NCBI GenBank assembly: GCA_002441445.1
Contig: DJWC01000111.1
Span: 42,344-50,650 of the forward strand
Length of the DNA: 8,307 bases
From: Pusillimonas sp. UBA6240
GTDB taxonomy: Bacteria; Pseudomonadota; Gammaproteobacteria; Burkholderiales; Burkholderiaceae_B
Direction of reading: 5' to 3'
The notes under the pieces are model-generated. The model ran no database searches and was not told where the DNA came from. It saw only the letters and a list, made by a program, of their open reading frames with translations. How positions within the stretch are numbered: position 1 is the stretch's first letter; each line of letters starts with the position of its first letter. The position numbers and the translations under genes were made by a program. Below are positions 1 through 7,103 of the stretch, piece by piece.

Positions 1-53
1 AAGGAAATGGCGCCCTTCCATAAAGCGCGTTTGCTTGACGTTGCCATGGTCAT
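1..53 (-). CDS. ku: Ku protein (NHEJ DNA-end-binding), N-terminal fragment
   Basis: Only the first 17 complete codons and part of an 18th are in the window; the gene runs off the left edge. The minus strand reads MTMATSSKRALWKGAISF, and the segment R-A-L-W-K-G-A-I-S-F is the hallmark opening of bacterial Ku, usually RAIWKGAISFGLV. Bacterial Ku is a homodimer that binds double-strand break ends and recruits the ligase LigD in non-homologous end joining. A CAGGAG Shine-Dalgarno (minus strand of 58-63) lies 4 bases before the ATG at 53 and 10 bases before a second in-frame ATG at 47, so either Met could be the start. The gene is divergent from the imelysin operon and shares its upstream region. 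The identification rests on a short but very characteristic motif; the rest of the protein and any ligD neighbour cannot be seen. Confidence 0.75.
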   Translation of the reverse strand, partial: MTMATSSKRALWKGAIS

Positions 54-132
54 CGATCTCCTGTTTCCGGGACAAGGGCCTGCTGACTCCGCTGACTGGC
101 CTTTATCAGCAATTATCATGCCGGAAAAGCGC

Positions 133-161
133 TTATATTGGTAATGCAAATCGTTTACAAT
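133..161 (+). promoter_or_regulatory. Candidate sigma-70 promoter with overlapping Fur box, upstream of imelysin operon
   Basis: The 19 bases at 140-158 (ggtaatgcaaatcgtttac) match the classical Fur box GATAATGATAATCATTATC at 13 of 19 positions. The box lies across the spacer and -10 of a candidate promoter: -35-like TTATAT (133-138, weak), 17-base spacer, -10 TACAAT (156-161, 5 of 6 matches to consensus). Fur-Fe2+ bound there would block RNA polymerase, so the operon should be induced by iron starvation. A transcript from here would start near 168 and have a leader of about 115 bases. A second, weaker Fur-like run (ATTATC at 112-117 with upstream TTTATCAG) could extend the site towards ku. 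The site was judged by eye, without matrix scoring. Confidence 0.6.
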
Positions 162-165
162 TACG

Positions 166-189
166 GCTTTTAAAAGCGTCTTTAAAAGC
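166..189. repeat. Palindrome GCTTTTAAAAGC plus partial direct copy
   Basis: A perfect 12-base palindrome, GCTTTTAAAAGC (166-177), is followed three bases later by a 9-base partial copy, TTTAAAAGC (181-189). It sits at or just after the predicted transcription start of the imelysin operon, downstream of the Fur box. It could be an operator for a second regulator or a short leader hairpin; low-complexity chance is also possible because it is A/T-rich. No function is assigned. Confidence 0.35.
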
Positions 190-281
190 TGCGCCGGCCT
201 GGCGCTGCGTGCCGGATTCGGCCAAGCGCCTTGCAAAGATATATGCCGCCGTTCCGGCGTCGTAAAACATAGAGGAATGTT

Positions 282-1577
282 ATGCGTAAATGGCTAGCGG
301 GAACGGCGGTCGCCGCCATGGTGTCGGCCGCCGCCCATGCGGCTGTACAGCCGGCAGACGTGGTGAAGACGTATGCCGACGTGGCCTTGGCGGGCTATCA
401 GGACGCCTTGTCGACCGCCAAGGGTTTGCAGCAAGCCGTCCATGAATTATTGGCGGCGCCCAGCCCCGATACCTTGCAGGCCGCGCGCGCCGCGTGGCTG
501 CGGGCCAGGGTGCCTTATCAGCAAACCGAGGCCTTCCGCTTCGGCAATCCCATCGTCGACGACTGGGAAGGGCGTGTCAATGCCTGGCCTCTGGACGAAG
601 GCATGATCGATTATGTGGATGCGTCCTACGGCACGGATTCCGATGCCAACGCCTATTATGTCGTCAACGTCATCGCGAACAAGACCTTGAGCGTCGGCGG
701 CAAACCGGTGGATGCGAGCGACATCACGCCGAAATTCCTGCGCGAAGTGCTGCACGAGGCCGACGGCAACGAGGCCAATGTCGCGACCGGCTACCATGCC
801 GTGGAGTTCCTGCTGTGGGGCCAGGACCTGAACGGCACGGGCCCGGCGCCCGAGGGGCGCAGCGGGACGCCGCAGGAACGCCACGCGGGCAACCGTCCGC
901 ACACGGACTTCGACGCGGCCCATTGCACGGGCGGGAATTGCGAACGCCGGGCGCAATATCTGCGCGTGGCCACCGATCTGCTGGTGTCCGACCTGGAAGA
1001 AATGGTGGGGCACTGGGAAGCCGCGGGCACAGCCAGGAAAGCCGTGCAGGAAGACGCCAAGGCGGGCTTGACCGCCATGCTGACCGGCCTGGGCAGCCTG
1101 TCGTACGGCGAGCTCGCCGGCGAACGCATCAAGCTCGGATTGATGCTGCACGATCCGGAGGAAGAGCATGATTGTTTTTCCGACAATACCCACAACTCGC
1201 ACTTCTATGACCAGGTGGGCATGATGAATGTCTACCTGGGCCGGTATCAGCGCCTCGACGGCTCCACGCTGCAGGGCGCGAGCCTCGCCGATCTGGTCAA
1301 AGAGCGGGATGCCGCACTGGACCGGGAAGTGCGGGCCAAGCTGGATGCCACCTACAAGGCCATGCAGGCCATGAAGGACCGCGCCGAGAAAATCGAAACC
1401 TATGACCAGATGATCGCCCAGGGCAATACCGCGGGCAATCAAGTCGTGCAAGACGTGATCGACGCCCTGGTCGCCCAGACCCGCAGTTTTGAGCGGGTGA
1501 TTGCGCTGCTGGAGCTGGGCGACATCCAACTGGAGGGTTCCGACAGCCTGGATAATCCGAATGCGGTTTTTCAGTAG
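282..1577 (+). CDS. Imelysin-family periplasmic protein (peptidase M75 / IcmP-like, iron-regulated)
   Basis: A 431-residue exported protein of the imelysin (M75, EfeO C-domain-like) family. A Sec signal peptide (residues 1-20, MRKWLAGTA...AAAHA, cut before AVQ) is followed by the two-repeat helical fold. The family motif GxHxxE is intact as G170-Y-H172-A-V-E175, followed by FLLWGQDLNGTG. Other family segments are RPHTDF (205-210) and DPEEEHDCFSDNTHNSHFYD (291-310), the latter highly conserved in IcmP-type imelysins. Cys215 and Cys220 form a CxxxxC pair. Family members are linked to periplasmic iron uptake; Pseudomonas aeruginosa IcmP was described as an insulin-cleaving metalloprotease, but metal or iron binding is the more general role. 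The ATG at 282 has GAGGA at 272-276, five bases upstream. First gene of the operon; its last 17 bases overlap the next gene. Likely Fur-repressed. Family assignment is firm, the exact substrate is not. Confidence 0.93.
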   Translation: MRKWLAGTAVAAMVSAAAHAAVQPADVVKTYADVALAGYQDALSTAKGLQQAVHELLAAPSPDTLQAARAAWLRARVPYQQTEAFRFGNPIVDDWEGRVNAWPLDEGMIDYVDASYGTDSDANAYYVVNVIANKTLSVGGKPVDASDITPKFLREVLHEADGNEANVATGYHAVEFLLWGQDLNGTGPAPEGRSGTPQERHAGNRPHTDFDAAHCTGGNCERRAQYLRVATDLLVSDLEEMVGHWEAAGTARKAVQEDAKAGLTAMLTGLGSLSYGELAGERIKLGLMLHDPEEEHDCFSDNTHNSHFYDQVGMMNVYLGRYQRLDGSTLQGASLADLVKERDAALDREVRAKLDATYKAMQAMKDRAEKIETYDQMIAQGNTAGNQVVQDVIDALVAQTRSFERVIALLELGDIQLEGSDSLDNPNAVFQ

Positions 1578-3153
1578 TGTTGCAGCGCCTCTGGGCTTGT
1601 CGCTGGCCCTGGGCTCGCCGTGGCCGGCCTGCGCCGCCCAGCCGGCGCCCATGCCGGCGCCCCAACCGGCATCCTTGCATGCGCCTTTGCAGGCGTCTCC
1701 ACCCCCGGATTACCGCCACGATCTGAGCGCCCGGGACCGCGAGCGCGTCGCGGCCATTACCCGCCCGGCCATCGATTTCAGCAAGGCGGAATCGTTCGAA
1801 TCCATGCAGGGCGGAGCCGGCACGGTACAGAAACTGATCAACCCGGATGTGTTCTCGCATCCCGCCGCCAATCTGGACTTCGAAGGACGGCAGAATTTCA
1901 TGGTGGGCAACGGCCTGTTCCGCAAGGATTGGGTTTCCTCGCCGTCTTCCACCCAAGCTTCTGACGGCCTGGGGCCCTTGTTCAACGCCCGTTCCTGTCA
2001 GGCCTGCCATGTGAAGGACGGCAGGGGCACGGTCCCCGGCTTCGACCCGCTGGAACGCGGCGATGCCGTGGCGCTGCTGGTGCGCCTTTCCTTGCCCGAA
2101 AGCGCCGAGGATGCGCGCAGGCGGATAGGGCAGGGCGAGGTGGCTTCTCTTCCGGACCCGGTGTACGGACACCAATTGCAGCCTTTCGCGGTGGCCGGCC
2201 TGCCCGCGGAAGGCCGCTTGCAAATCGACTATCAGGAAATACCGGTGCAGCTCAATGGCGGCGAAACCGTCATGCTGATGAAGCCCGCGTACCGCGTCGA
2301 AGATCTGGCTTATGGGCCCTTGCATCCGCAGACGCGCCTGTCGCCCCGGCTGGCCCCGCCCATGCTGGGACTGGGCTTGCTGGAGGCCATACACGAGGGC
2401 GATATTCTGGCGAACGAGCAGGCACGGCACGGCGACGGGATTTCCGGCCGCGCGAACTGGATCGAGGACGCGGCCACCGGACGGCGCGTCCTGGGGCGCT
2501 TCAACTGGAAGGCCGGCCAGCCCTCGGTCGGCCATCAGGCGGCGAATGCCTTCTCCGGCGACATGGGGTTGTCCAGCCCCATGTTCCCCAGCCACTACGG
2601 AGACTGCACATCTGCGCAAAAGGCTTGTCTGGCCATGCCGCATGGCGCGCAGCCCCATCTGGGCGAGCATGAAGTGCCGGGCAGGCTGATGGATCTGGTG
2701 ACCTTTTATTCCGAAAACCTCGCGCTGCCCCAGCGGCGGGACGTCGACGATCGGCGCGTGCTGGCGGGCAAGCGCCTGTTCTACGAATCGAATTGCATCG
2801 GCTGCCATGTCCCGAAGTACGTAACGCGGCGCGATGCGGCACGGCCGGAGCATCGCTTCCAATTGATATGGCCCTATACGGATTTGCTGCTGCACGACAT
2901 GGGCCAGGGCCTGGCGGACGGCCTGGACGAGGGCAAGGCGCAGGGCAGCGAATGGCGCACTCCGCCGCTCTGGGGCATAGGGCTGACGAAAACCGTCAAT
3001 CCCAATGCCACCTGGCTGCATGACGGCCGCGCACGCAGCTTGCTGGAAGCCATACTCTGGCATGGCGGGGAAGCCCAGGCCGCCCGCGACCGGGTGGCCG
3101 CAATGAGCCCCGAACAGCGTGCGGACTTGATCCGGTTTCTGGAGTCACTGTAA
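1561..3153 (+). CDS. Di-heme c-type cytochrome, DUF1111 / DHOR putative thiol oxidoreductase
   Basis: A 530-residue periplasmic di-heme protein of the DHOR (DUF1111) family, distantly related to MauG and bacterial cytochrome c peroxidases. A Sec signal (1-26, ending PACAA) leads into a Pro/Ala-rich linker (about 27-49). Heme motifs CxxCH are CQACH at 146-150 and CIGCH at 412-416. Other family signatures are L-H445-D-M447-G (M447 a candidate heme ligand), WRTPPLWGIG (465-474) and WLHDGRARSLLEAILWHGGEA (485-505). Cys349 and Cys356 may form a disulfide. The frame stays open upstream to a TTG at 1501, but the ATG at 1561 places the signal peptide correctly at the N terminus and overlaps the imelysin stop by 17 bases, indicating translational coupling. 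Heme attachment requires the Ccm system. Between two imelysin-type proteins, a redox role on Fe(II)/Fe(III) is plausible but inferred; 'thiol oxidoreductase' is an annotation label, not demonstrated here. Confidence 0.92.
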   Translation: MRFFSSVAAPLGLSLALGSPWPACAAQPAPMPAPQPASLHAPLQASPPPDYRHDLSARDRERVAAITRPAIDFSKAESFESMQGGAGTVQKLINPDVFSHPAANLDFEGRQNFMVGNGLFRKDWVSSPSSTQASDGLGPLFNARSCQACHVKDGRGTVPGFDPLERGDAVALLVRLSLPESAEDARRRIGQGEVASLPDPVYGHQLQPFAVAGLPAEGRLQIDYQEIPVQLNGGETVMLMKPAYRVEDLAYGPLHPQTRLSPRLAPPMLGLGLLEAIHEGDILANEQARHGDGISGRANWIEDAATGRRVLGRFNWKAGQPSVGHQAANAFSGDMGLSSPMFPSHYGDCTSAQKACLAMPHGAQPHLGEHEVPGRLMDLVTFYSENLALPQRRDVDDRRVLAGKRLFYESNCIGCHVPKYVTRRDAARPEHRFQLIWPYTDLLLHDMGQGLADGLDEGKAQGSEWRTPPLWGIGLTKTVNPNATWLHDGRARSLLEAILWHGGEAQAARDRVAAMSPEQRADLIRFLESL

Positions 3154-4292
3154 TGGCAGGCCGGCCGAACACCATGACACCTGTGGGTACCACCGCCAAG
3201 CCTGAAGGCAAGCGCGGCTTCGGTAGAACAGCCGCCTGCGTCCTTATCGCTTTAGGGGCCGTCTGCAGCGTCCAGGCCGCCGAGCTGCCCGGGCGGCTCG
3301 GCGAAAAACTGCTGCATAACTATATAGCGCCCGCGATGCGGGACTTCCAGCTAACCGCCGATGGCCTGCGCGGAAACCTGGAATCCTGGTGCGCGGCGCC
3401 CACTGCGCAAGGGCGGCAAGCCGTGGCCGACGGCTACGCAAAACTGCTGCAAGCCTGGTCGGGCATAGAATTCTTGCGCTTCGGTCCGCTGGTCGCGGCG
3501 AATAGATATGAACGCATCAACTTCTGGCCCGATCCGCGCGGCATCGCCTTGCGCCAGGTGCAGGGCCTGCTGGCTCAGTCCGGGCCGGTTCCGGATGCCC
3601 GGGCGCTGGCGCGCAACAGCGTGGCCGTACAAGGCCTGCCGGCACTGGAATATGTGCTGTACCGCGAAGGCGGCCTGCTGGAGAAGGCCGGGACGGCGGA
3701 CGCGGAGACGGCGCGGTCTTGCTCTTATGCCGTGTCGGTGGCGGGCAATCTTGCGGCTGTCGGCGCGGAACTGCGCCTGGCCTGGGAAGAGCCGGGCGAT
3801 TATGCCCGCCAATTCGCCATGCCGTCGCCATCCAACCCTTTGTACAGGAACGAGCAGGAAGTGGCGGCCGAAGCCATGAAGGCCTTGTCCACGGGCTTGC
3901 AGTTTGCGCGCGATGTGAAGCTGCTGCCCATGCTGGGCAAGGACATGGCTGCGCTGAACTACAAGCGCGCACCTTTCTGGCGCAGCGATTTATCGCATCT
4001 GCATATGGCGGCCGCCGTGGATGGGATGCTGAGGTTTTACCAGGCCGGCGGCTACCGCTATGACGATGCCGAGTCCTGGATGGACGGCAATTTCCGGCAG
4101 GAGCTGGAGCGTGCCCAAGAGAATTTCTCTTCCATGCCGCAGGGCATACAGGAATATGCGCCGACCGCCGACGGCTACAGACGCTACCGCCTAGCGGCGC
4201 TGTTGTTGAAGAATGCAAAAAGCATACTCGATGAACACATAGCGCCCGGCTTGGGCGTCAGGATAGGATTCAATGCGCTCGACGGAGATTGA
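3153..4292 (+). CDS. Second imelysin-family protein, degenerate metal motif
   Basis: A 379-residue exported imelysin-like protein. The ATG shares its A with the preceding stop (TAATG), with GGAG at 3141-3144 eight bases upstream. The basic N-region is long (KPEGKRGFGR); the hydrophobic core ACVLIALGAVCSVQA ends with a likely signal peptidase I cut after A42. A Cys at 38 lacks a good lipobox, so a lipoprotein is less likely. An alternative ATG at 3174 would give a shorter N-region. Family traits are W-S-G-I-E-F-L-R-F-G (102-111), FWPDPRG (124-130) and the C-terminal GFNALDGD ending. The position equivalent to GxHxxE reads G161-L-P-A-L-E166, so the His is replaced by Pro while the Glu is kept; classical His-mediated metal binding is therefore unlikely. 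It probably partners or scaffolds with the first imelysin and the di-heme protein; this is inference from gene order. Confidence 0.88.
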   Translation: MAGRPNTMTPVGTTAKPEGKRGFGRTAACVLIALGAVCSVQAAELPGRLGEKLLHNYIAPAMRDFQLTADGLRGNLESWCAAPTAQGRQAVADGYAKLLQAWSGIEFLRFGPLVAANRYERINFWPDPRGIALRQVQGLLAQSGPVPDARALARNSVAVQGLPALEYVLYREGGLLEKAGTADAETARSCSYAVSVAGNLAAVGAELRLAWEEPGDYARQFAMPSPSNPLYRNEQEVAAEAMKALSTGLQFARDVKLLPMLGKDMAALNYKRAPFWRSDLSHLHMAAAVDGMLRFYQAGGYRYDDAESWMDGNFRQELERAQENFSSMPQGIQEYAPTADGYRRYRLAALLLKNAKSILDEHIAPGLGVRIGFNALDGD

Positions 4293-5457
4293 CCGCCGCC
4301 GCTTCATGGCCTGGCTGGGCGCTTGCGCCGCCTTGGAGAGCGCGCCCGGCGGGTCTTTCGCGTCCGGTGGCCTTCGGGCCGGGCCGATGGGAGCAATGGG
4401 GCATGGCCCGGGCCGGGATGCTCCGCCGGCTGACGGCGCTTTGTTTCTCGCCGCGCGCAAGAGCGGCGCCGGCTACGAAGCCGTGCTGATGGACGCATTG
4501 GGCGTGGACCGCCGGGTGCTGCCGCTGGAAGGGCGCGGGCACAGCTTCGCCATCGATGCCGCACGCGGCCGCGCCGTGGCCTTCGGGCGCCAGCCCGGCT
4601 TTTTCGCCATGGCCTTCGATTTGGCCGGCGCCGGCAAGCCGCTGTCCTTGCATCCCGCGCCCGGCCGCCATTTTTACGGGCACGGGGTATTTACGCCGGA
4701 CGGCGCCAGGCTGATCGCCACAGAGAATGATTACGAGGCGGGACGCGGCGTGCTGGGCGTCTATGATGCCACCCCGGCGGGCGCGTACCGCCGGCTCGGC
4801 GAATATCCCAGCGGCGGCACGGGGCCTCACGAGGTCGTGCTCATGCCTGATGGCGATACGCTGTGCGTGGCCAATGGCGGCATTCTGACGCACCCCGATT
4901 ACGGCAAATTGCAATTGAACGCCGACACTATGGAATCGTCGCTGGCTTATATTGATATGCGTAGCGGCGTCCTGCTGGAACAGCACCCGGTTCCCAAGGC
5001 GTGGCAGCGCCTGTCCCTGCGGCATCTGGTCGTCGACGGCCAGGGCGCGGTATGGTTCGGCTGCCAATACACCGGCGCGGCACAGGACCGCCCGCCGCTG
5101 GTCGGCCGGCACCGCAGGGGAGCGGGCCTGGAGTGGCTCGAGGGGCCTGAAGAAATGCTGCGCGGCATGAAGAACTATGTCGGTTCTCTGGCATGCGACC
5201 GCCATGGCGTATTGATCGCCACGTCCAGCCCCGTGGGCGGCAAGGTGCTCTTGTGGAACGCCCTTACGGGCCAATGCGAGGCCGGCGCGGATATCTTCGA
5301 CGGCTGCGGCGTGGCGCCGGCGCGGGAAGAGGGATTCGTGGTCACCAGCGGGCAAGGGGCCGTTTATCGCATGCATGCCGACGGGGCGCTGGATGCCGCC
5401 GCGATTTTGGAACCATCGGGTTCCCGCGCCTGGGACAACCACTTGCGCCGCGTGTAG
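4273..5457 (+). CDS. Tat-exported DUF1513 protein (predicted beta-propeller)
   Basis: A 394-residue protein of the DUF1513 family, last gene of the operon, overlapping the previous gene by 20 bases; AGGA elements lie at 4260-4263 and 4265-4268 before the ATG. The N terminus carries a twin-arginine motif, D7-R-R-R-F-M12, followed by a short hydrophobic stretch AWLGACAAL, so export in folded form by Tat is predicted. Conserved family segments are RGHSFAID (88-95), RHFYGHGVFTPDG (122-134), ENDYEAGRG (141-149), GTGPHEV (172-178), NGGILTHPDYG (191-201), HLVVDGQGAVWFGCQY (231-246) and a terminal WDNHLRRV. Repeated 'xxDGxxLxVAN/xxT' strands suggest a WD40/YVTN-like propeller. No biochemical function is established for the family; its constant association with imelysins and DUF1111 proteins suggests a periplasmic accessory role in iron handling. 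Confidence 0.9.
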   Translation: MRSTEIDRRRFMAWLGACAALESAPGGSFASGGLRAGPMGAMGHGPGRDAPPADGALFLAARKSGAGYEAVLMDALGVDRRVLPLEGRGHSFAIDAARGRAVAFGRQPGFFAMAFDLAGAGKPLSLHPAPGRHFYGHGVFTPDGARLIATENDYEAGRGVLGVYDATPAGAYRRLGEYPSGGTGPHEVVLMPDGDTLCVANGGILTHPDYGKLQLNADTMESSLAYIDMRSGVLLEQHPVPKAWQRLSLRHLVVDGQGAVWFGCQYTGAAQDRPPLVGRHRRGAGLEWLEGPEEMLRGMKNYVGSLACDRHGVLIATSSPVGGKVLLWNALTGQCEAGADIFDGCGVAPAREEGFVVTSGQGAVYRMHADGALDAAAILEPSGSRAWDNHLRRV

Positions 5458-5884
5458 CGGCAGGGCGGCGGCGAGCGTCTCCCTCGGCGCGGCGAAAAAG
5501 GCCTCGAAAGGGCCGGAACCAATAGTAAATCTTTGAAAATCAACAAAAATTTTCAACGTGTGCGGTGCTGAAAACTTCCAATAAAAACAGGCCACTGCGC
5601 CATTTAATTAAAATTAATATCAAATAAAAAACCGGGCCTTTCCTGTGGCATGGCCGCCACACACAACCTACGGGTAATTACCTAGTTTTTGGCTCTGAAA
5701 TGGCTATTTTGTTGTTTTATACCGACACCCTGTGCGGAAAACACCACTTTTGCCAACACGGCAATAGCCAGCAGCCTGGAATTTTGATGCAATAGCAGCA
5801 ACTTCCCATCGCGGAGTTAGAAAGGGCAGCAGCACAGTTTGGTAGTCGCTGCTCTGGTTACTCAAATCTACGGAGATTTCTTAC
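5458..5884. promoter_or_regulatory. AT-rich intergenic region upstream of porin
   Basis: No gene is supported here. Sequence composition shifts abruptly from GC-rich to AT-rich at about 5520-5640, including TTTAATTAAAATTAATAT around 5603-5620, which resembles an UP-element-type tract. A 10-base palindrome GGTAATTACC lies at 5673-5682. TGGCTATT (5701-5708) and AATAGCCA (5763-5770) form a long-range inverted repeat, with a nested TTGCC/GGCAA hairpin (5750-5764). GCAATAGC occurs twice (5761-5768, 5789-5796). No -35/-10 pair of convincing quality was found, although TTATAC at 5717-5722 is a candidate -10. The region must hold the porin promoter and leader; the palindromes are candidate operator sites or leader structures. 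No clear GC-rich terminator for the upstream operon is visible. Confidence 0.5.
5533..5556. repeat. AT-rich 8-bp inverted repeat after the DUF1513 gene
   Basis: TTGAAAAT (5533-5540) and ATTTTCAA (5549-5556) are perfect reverse complements with an 8-base spacer. It lies 75 bases after the operon's last stop codon. It could be a weak operon terminator, a transcription-factor binding site, or a boundary element; the stem is too AT-rich for a strong intrinsic terminator and no long T-run follows it. Confidence 0.4.
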
Positions 5885-7096
5885 ATGAAAAAGACTCTGC
5901 TCGCTGCTGCTCTCACCGTCGGCTTCTTCGGTGTTGCTCAAGCAGAAACTTCGGTTACCTTGTACGGTATCCTGGATGGTGGTATTGGCTACCAACAAAT
6001 CAAGGGCAACACCAGCCGTATGGAAACCCGTACTGGTGCTACCGACGCTAAGTACACGAAGACTGGCCTGATCAACGGCATTCAATCCGGCAACCGCTGG
6101 GGCCTGAAGGGCGCTGAAGACCTGGGCGACGGCCTGCGCGCTGTCTTCCAACTGGAAAGCGGTTTCGATCTGGGCACTGGTAACTCCGCTCAAGGTGGTC
6201 GTCTGTTCGGCCGTCAAGCCACTCTGGGCCTGGCCAGCGACGCCTGGGGTCAACTCGACCTGGGCCGCCAGACCAACATCGGCTCCAAGTACTTCGGCGC
6301 CATCGACCCGTTCGCCTTGGGCTTTGCTCAAGCCAACATGGGCGCAGCCTTCACCGCTGTGAACACCGTCCGCATGGACAACATGGTCATGTACCAAACC
6401 CCGAACTTCTCGGGCTTCCAGTTCGGCGTTGGCTACTCGTTCAACGTTGACGGCGGCCAAGCCTGGAAGCAATCCGGTTCGGACGACACCAACAAGCGTG
6501 CCATCACCACCGGCCTGCGCTATGCTAACGGCCCCCTGGCTGTTGCTCTGAGCTATGACCAGTTCAAGGTCAAGGCCACTCCCTCGACCACCAGCACCGT
6601 TGGTACGGTTGTCGTTGGCGGCGTTACCTACCCCGTTACCTCCACCACGGCTGGTACCGCGTCTGACACCACCGTCCGCGCCTGGAACATCGGTGCTGCG
6701 TACGACTTCGAAGTCGTCAAGGCCCACTTGGCTTTCGGCCAGACCCGCAACGGTCTGTTCGTCGGCAACGACTACGGTGGCAACACCGCTTTCAGGACCC
6801 CGACGTTCGCAGGTGCTGAAGGCCTGAAGGTCAACTCCTACATGGTCGGCCTGAGCGCTCCTATCGGCAACGGCAAGATCCTGGCTTCGTGGACCATGGC
6901 TGACCCCACCAGCGCTCCTGACGCCTCCCCCGTCGGCGCCGAGTGGAAGAAGCAGCAAACGTACAGCCTGGGCTACACCTACGGCCTGTCCAAGCGCACC
7001 AACGTGTACGCCATCGGTTCGTACGCCAAGAACGCTTACTTCCTGCCCGATGCCAAGTCGACCCTTATCGGTCTGGGCCTGCGTCACCAGTTCTAA
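5885..7096 (+). CDS. General outer-membrane porin (gram-negative trimeric porin family)
   Basis: A 403-residue porin of the betaproteobacterial type (Porin_4/OmpC-like). The signal peptide MKKTLLAAALTVGFFGVAQA is cut before ETSVTLYGILDGGIGY, the standard first strand. Typical segments are RWGLKGAEDLGDGLRAVFQLESGF (71-94) and GRLFGRQATLGL followed by WGQLDLGRQ (105-129). The protein ends GLGLRHQF, with the C-terminal Phe recognised by the BAM machinery. It should form a 16-strand trimeric beta-barrel for passive diffusion of small hydrophilic solutes. The ATG at 5885 has GGAGA at 5872-5876, eight bases upstream. A Thr/Ser/Val/Gly-rich stretch at about 212-243 is probably an extended surface loop. 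Codon choice differs from neighbouring genes, with many GCT, GGT, CGT and GTT codons, as expected for a very highly expressed gene. It is followed by its own terminator, so it is probably monocistronic. Confidence 0.95.
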   Translation: MKKTLLAAALTVGFFGVAQAETSVTLYGILDGGIGYQQIKGNTSRMETRTGATDAKYTKTGLINGIQSGNRWGLKGAEDLGDGLRAVFQLESGFDLGTGNSAQGGRLFGRQATLGLASDAWGQLDLGRQTNIGSKYFGAIDPFALGFAQANMGAAFTAVNTVRMDNMVMYQTPNFSGFQFGVGYSFNVDGGQAWKQSGSDDTNKRAITTGLRYANGPLAVALSYDQFKVKATPSTTSTVGTVVVGGVTYPVTSTTAGTASDTTVRAWNIGAAYDFEVVKAHLAFGQTRNGLFVGNDYGGNTAFRTPTFAGAEGLKVNSYMVGLSAPIGNGKILASWTMADPTSAPDASPVGAEWKKQQTYSLGYTYGLSKRTNVYAIGSYAKNAYFLPDAKSTLIGLGLRHQF

Positions 7097-7103
7097 TCTG
7101 ATT

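Noticed and set aside
35..265. 76-codon plus-strand open frame before the imelysin gene
   Set aside because: Overlaps the ku start and covers the Fur box and promoter; no ribosome binding site or protein-like composition.
1501..1560. TTG start that would extend the di-heme cytochrome by 20 residues
   Set aside because: It would bury the signal peptide behind a non-signal-like leader and deeply overlap the imelysin gene; the ATG at 1561 fits better.
447..1652. Long minus-strand open frame (401 codons) across the first imelysin gene
   Set aside because: Antisense to a clearly recognised gene; a by-product of high GC content with no ribosome binding site or recognisable motif.
1297..3063. Minus-strand open frame of 588 codons across the di-heme cytochrome gene
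   Set aside because: Shadow of the GC-rich plus-strand gene. The plus frame has signal peptide, two CxxCH motifs and family signatures; the minus frame shows no domain features.
5501..5520. GGCC...GGCC as terminator of the imelysin operon
   Set aside because: Only about 4 bp of pairing with an A-rich loop and no following T-tract.
4270..5595. Minus-strand open frame of 441 codons opposite the DUF1513 gene
   Set aside because: Antisense shadow; the plus-strand product matches DUF1513 along its whole length.
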